Positions 60,261-64,000 of a stretch of 64,000 bases of DNA are shown here, piece after piece (the first letter of the stretch is position 1; each line of letters starts with the position of its first letter). Made by a program: the position numbers and the translations under genes. The stretch comes from Gossypium raimondii (Eukaryota; Streptophyta; Magnoliopsida; Malvales; Malvaceae). Below the pieces are notes generated by a model. The model was not told the origin of the DNA, did no database searches, and saw only the letters and a list, made by a program, of their open reading frames with translations. The stretch spans positions 2,265,501-2,329,500 of the forward strand of contig NC_068577.1 in the NCBI RefSeq assembly GCF_025698545.1, given 5' to 3'.

Positions 60261-63157
60261 TCATCGGGCATCAGCTGATGCGAATGAATCAGCAAAACCT
60301 GGCGGCCGGCATGGTATGCTGGTCTGTGTAGTGTCTGTACTGCCCAGAAATGATGAGGAGTCATCCACACTGCTGTTCCCCTCGAAGGCTTGCCACTTTT
60401 TCAATGCCTGGGGTAAAGTTAATTCAAGGTCAATGCCATAGATGTCATCCGAATCGGGTTCTGCTGGTTTCCAGAGCTCTGCTAGTGATGACAGCACATT
60501 GACCGCATGGCTCATATCTGGCCTCTGGTAGGGCTCCCTAGCACAACAGTGGCCAGCAAGCTCAGTCACTGTGCTAACACTGGCTAGCGTTTCCTCATCA
60601 AGCCGGATTGTTTCGTCAATGGCCTTCCGGAATGTGTCTTTGTTCATGTGCATCCGACGGAACCATGACACAAGGTGCATGCTTTCCTCGGGCTGAGTTT
60701 CATCAAGTGCCCTTCGGCCTGAGATCAATTCCATGAGGATCACACCAAAGCTAAATACATCTACCTTCGTGGTTACTCGTCCAGTAACTGCCAAAATGCA
60801 AGCAATGTTAGTTCTAATGCCAGAAACTCAAGGAACTTGAAATATTTGTATCGAACTAAAACCCAATTACCTGCATACTCCGGTGCCAAATACCCAAAGG
60901 TTCCTGCTAGCCTTGTTTCAATTGACTGTTTGCCATCCACAGGAGCTAGACGGACCAAGCCAAAATCTGCAACCTTGGCACGCATATCATCTCCGAGAAG
61001 AATATTTGATGGCTTAAGATCTCGATGAATGAAACTCTGTTGTGCCAGACCATGTAGATACTCAACACCTCGAGCGACATCTAGGGCAATTGTAAGTCGT
61101 CTAGTCCATTCAAGTGGTTTCAGTCCTTCATGTTTCCAGTTGAATAGGTGCCGACTAAGGGTCCCTTGAGGCATATATTCATATACAAGAAGCCTCTCAT
61201 TTCCATCCAAGCAATATCCAAGAAGTGCGACTAAATGGCGGTGACGAACCTTAGTAAGAACTGCAATCTCGGACTTAAACTCGGCCAAACCCTTCTCGCT
61301 CACAACACTGGACTCCATCCTTTTCACCGCAATCTTTGTCCCATCATGTAATTCCCCTTTGTAAACTGTCCCAAAACCACCCCTTCCTAGCACATTTTCC
61401 TCACTGAAATTATTTGTCACATCCCTCAAAACTTGAATCGAGATCACCATGTTGCCAGCCTCAACCAAGTGAACATCAGTTGGTCCACTGCTTGAGTGGC
61501 TGAAAGTTTCACTTCCACCAGTGACGCTCGATCCAGCAACGGTGATTTTAACTCCATCTTGGTCACCGGAATGATGAGGATGTATGACTACAGTAGCTGG
61601 ACTCCGCACTTTACTGGTACGCTTTCCTTTTCTAGCATACAAACAGATACCCAAAACAAGAAGACTCAAGCCACCAACTGCACCAATTGCAGAACCCACA
61701 ACTGTCCCCGTATTCAATTTCTTTTCACCATTTCCAGAGGAACTACCGCCGCCGCCGCCAGGAGATCCACCAGGGGACTTGCCAGCTGGTGGCGAAGCCA
61801 TTTCTTTTCCTATATCAGGGTTACCAGCAGTTATCACCGCCACATTTTGCCTGAAAGGTGGTACTTTTCCATGTAGCCTGTTGTTCGAAACATCTAATCG
61901 AACAAGCTTCGGCAATGTAGTGAGCTCTGTCGGTATCGTGCCGGTAAGATTATTACCAGAAAGATCCAAAGTTGTCAAGGAATCAAGCTTCGCAAAATTA
62001 CTAGAAATAGTACCAGTAAGCCCTTTTTTTGCAAAAAGGATAGACACAATATTTCCTTGAACACATGAAATACCTAACCAGTCATTACAAGGATCATTCC
62101 CCTTCCAATTATCAGCAAAATTCTCTGGATAACCAAAAGCTTCCATTATAGACAATAAAATAGTAACACGTTCATCACAAGCAACACCAGGATCATCCAA
62201 GCAAAATCTATTACTACCAGCCCTCATATCTAGAATTACACCATCAGCAAATTTAGGGGTTGGTCCTTGAAGTTTATTATTAGTCAAATTCACGATATAG
62301 AGTGACTTTAAGTTAATCAAAGACGAAGGAACAACACCAGTGAGCTGATTATCCCTCAAACTCAAATTGCTCAACTGAGTCAACATTGAAAAATCAGGCA
62401 AGGGACCTGTAAACTGGTTCATATTCAACCATACCTCTCTTAAAGAAGACATGTTCTGTATCACTTCAATTGTCCCATTCAACCTCTGCCCATTGGCCCA
62501 GAAAGACTGAATCATGGAACCCGCTAAGGATGCAGGCAATTCACCTTCAAGGTTGTTCATGGCCACATGCAAATCTGTCAAGCCTGGAAAAGTAGCAAGG
62601 TCAAACAAACCTGGGAATCTCCCATTAAGATTAGCCTTGTTAGCAGAGAAAGCTTTCAAAGAAGTTGCTTCCTTTATGCTCTCAGGAACCTGCCATGGCT
62701 CGAAAGGGTTGTTATCGAGGTAAATAGCGGTTAACGAGGTTAAGCCAGTGAAGAAATCAGAAGGGAAAGATGAGAAATTGTTGTCATGGAAGTTGGCTTC
62801 TTCCAACAGGCTTAACCCAGCAAGGCTGGGGATGGGTCCACTGATTTGGTTGTTCATGACTTCAAAGACTTTAAGCTGAGACAGGTCTTTGAGATCAGGG
62901 GGAAGGGTTCCACCAACGTTTTTGCTGGGAATTTGAATCCGGGTGATCCTCTGGTTTTCACAGCGAACGTTGGTCCATTGGCAAGGGTCAGGGTCAGACC
63001 AATCGAGCGAAGAAGGGAGCTTTAGGCTGGTTTTGAGCTTTCCCATGACTGAAGAATCAGGGCCGGATTGAGAAGAGACATGTAAAGCAAAGAAGCAAAG
63101 AACTGAAAGAAACCCAAAAAGAAAACAACCACCCCCAAAGGGAAGGGTATTCGCCAT
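60261..63157 (-). CDS. TMK-family LRR receptor-like kinase
   Basis: Two exons, 63157-60871 and 60787-60261, joined GCA G|TT across an 84-bp GT-AG intron, give 937 aa. Signal peptide about residues 1-29. Leucine-rich repeats occupy about 60-440 in two blocks separated by a cysteine-containing island (about 318-365) with paired WSDPDPCQW / [10 protein letters not shown] caps, the hallmark of TMK receptors. A glycine/proline-rich juxtamembrane stretch leads to one membrane helix (about 484-506). The cytosolic kinase has the P-loop GRGGFG (591-596), catalytic Lys612, HRD 711-713 and DFG 731-733, so it should be active. The intron position in APEYA|VTGR and the C-terminus ending in FASADAR fit TMK1/TMK3. 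TMKs act at the plasma membrane in auxin signalling and cell expansion with ROP GTPases (family knowledge). Which TMK paralogue is not settled. Confidence 0.93.
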
Positions 63158-64000
63158 TGTTGTTCCTCGCGTTTGTTTTTTTCTTGGGAAAATTGAGAGA
63201 GGAAGTGAGGGAATCTGAAGGAAAAAAAGTTGGGAACTTTATGATGGCGTTGGCTAGATGGGTTTGATGAAGGGTTTATGAGGCATTGATGATATGATGA
63301 AAAAAAAAAAAAAAAAGAGTAATAAGGCATAAGAGGAGGGAATTAAAAAGGAAGGAAAGGAGGAGAGAGAAATAGAAAGAGCGGTGATTGCGAGTCTGAA
63401 ACGGCGGGGACACTTGGATACACATACACATAAAAAAAAAAGGTCAATTCAATTAAATATATAAATTTAAAAAAAAAAACTCAATATTTTAACAATTAAC
63501 TTTTATAAATTTTTAATTAATTTATTTTGGTTTTGAGTAATGTGGATCAAAATAATACATTTAAAATACTTTAGAGTTTTTTTGGATGAACGATGCGTTT
63601 ATATATAATTAATATTAAATGATTATAACGCGAGACAAAAAAAAAATTAAGTGCGCTGAACTCCGTACATAATGTCTATTGTATCACTATATATATAAAT
63701 TTTAAAAATAAAAATATATTTTTTCTAAAATAAAATAATTGGTACATATAAATGGGGTCCTACCTACTTAAAGGAGTTCTAGAATTGTAGGATGTATATC
63801 CCTTCCTTGTTCTTTTTCATCCTCTTCTTTTAAGGTATTTTAATTTTTCTAAAAATATTTTTAAAAAATTAATTTGTAAAGAAACCCTCCTAAATCAATT
63901 ATATTAATACCTTTACGTTTTTAATTAGCTTAGTAGTAAATGATAAAAATCTATTTCGTATTTATTATAAGTTCTGATCATATCTGTTATTTTTAATACA
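63158..64000. other. Upstream region of the TMK gene
   Basis: Leader and promoter of the TMK gene, with an A run at about 63300-63316 and a GA-rich stretch. AT-rich beyond 63420. The last 45 bases resemble the 3' tail of the SINE family in minus orientation (ATTATAAGTTCTGATCATAT). Confidence 0.45.

Noticed and set aside
61496-62060. Plus-strand open frames opposite the TMK gene
   Set aside because: Antisense shadows of a GC-richer coding exon, with no recognised motif.

Overview
This is a plant nuclear DNA window. It is AT-rich, with intron-containing genes of typical dicot structure, unspliced reading frames interrupted by stops, and many decayed transposable elements between genes. The protein sequences and repeat families fit a eudicot, and a Malvaceae genome such as Gossypium is my best guess. 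The species is inference, not something the sequence proves.

Eight protein-coding genes can be rebuilt exon by exon. In each of the seven spliced ones the exon lengths sum to a multiple of three and give the length expected for the family. From left to right they are: a MACPF-domain protein of the NSL1/CAD1 family (minus, 1751-5624, 602 aa); heat stress transcription factor A8 (plus, 18073-20773, 400 aa); vacuolar iron transporter VIT1 (minus, 21583-23278, 247 aa); the core spliceosomal protein SmD2 (minus, 26508-27228, 107 aa); a PLATZ zinc-binding protein (minus, 31601-33212, 221 aa); a POD1/TAPT1-family ER membrane protein (minus, 39396-45104, 609 aa); a PUB21-like U-box ubiquitin ligase (minus, one exon, 49050-50384, 444 aa); and a TMK-family LRR receptor kinase (minus, 60261-63157, 937 aa). 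They are independent transcription units with no operon-like logic.

The most notable non-protein content is a tandem cluster of three box C/D snoRNA genes in the 5'-UTR intron of SmD2. Their D' guides match the conserved 18S rRNA sequence AAGAACGAAAGTT, so they are U59/snR54-type. The second feature is an apparent AT-AC (U12-type) intron in the POD1/TAPT1 gene.

The intergenic space is mostly transposon debris: a LINE with ORF1, endonuclease, reverse transcriptase and RNase H (11519-about 16746) that seems to sit inside a short TIR element; a second LINE ORF1 relic; a Ty1-copia relic; a PIF/Harbinger transposase relic; Mutator-like TIR elements with 9-bp target duplications; several copies of a tRNA-derived SINE; and many foldback elements. 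Regions 1-1750, 25611-26507, 37653-39395 and 50528-54750 hold little that I can name.
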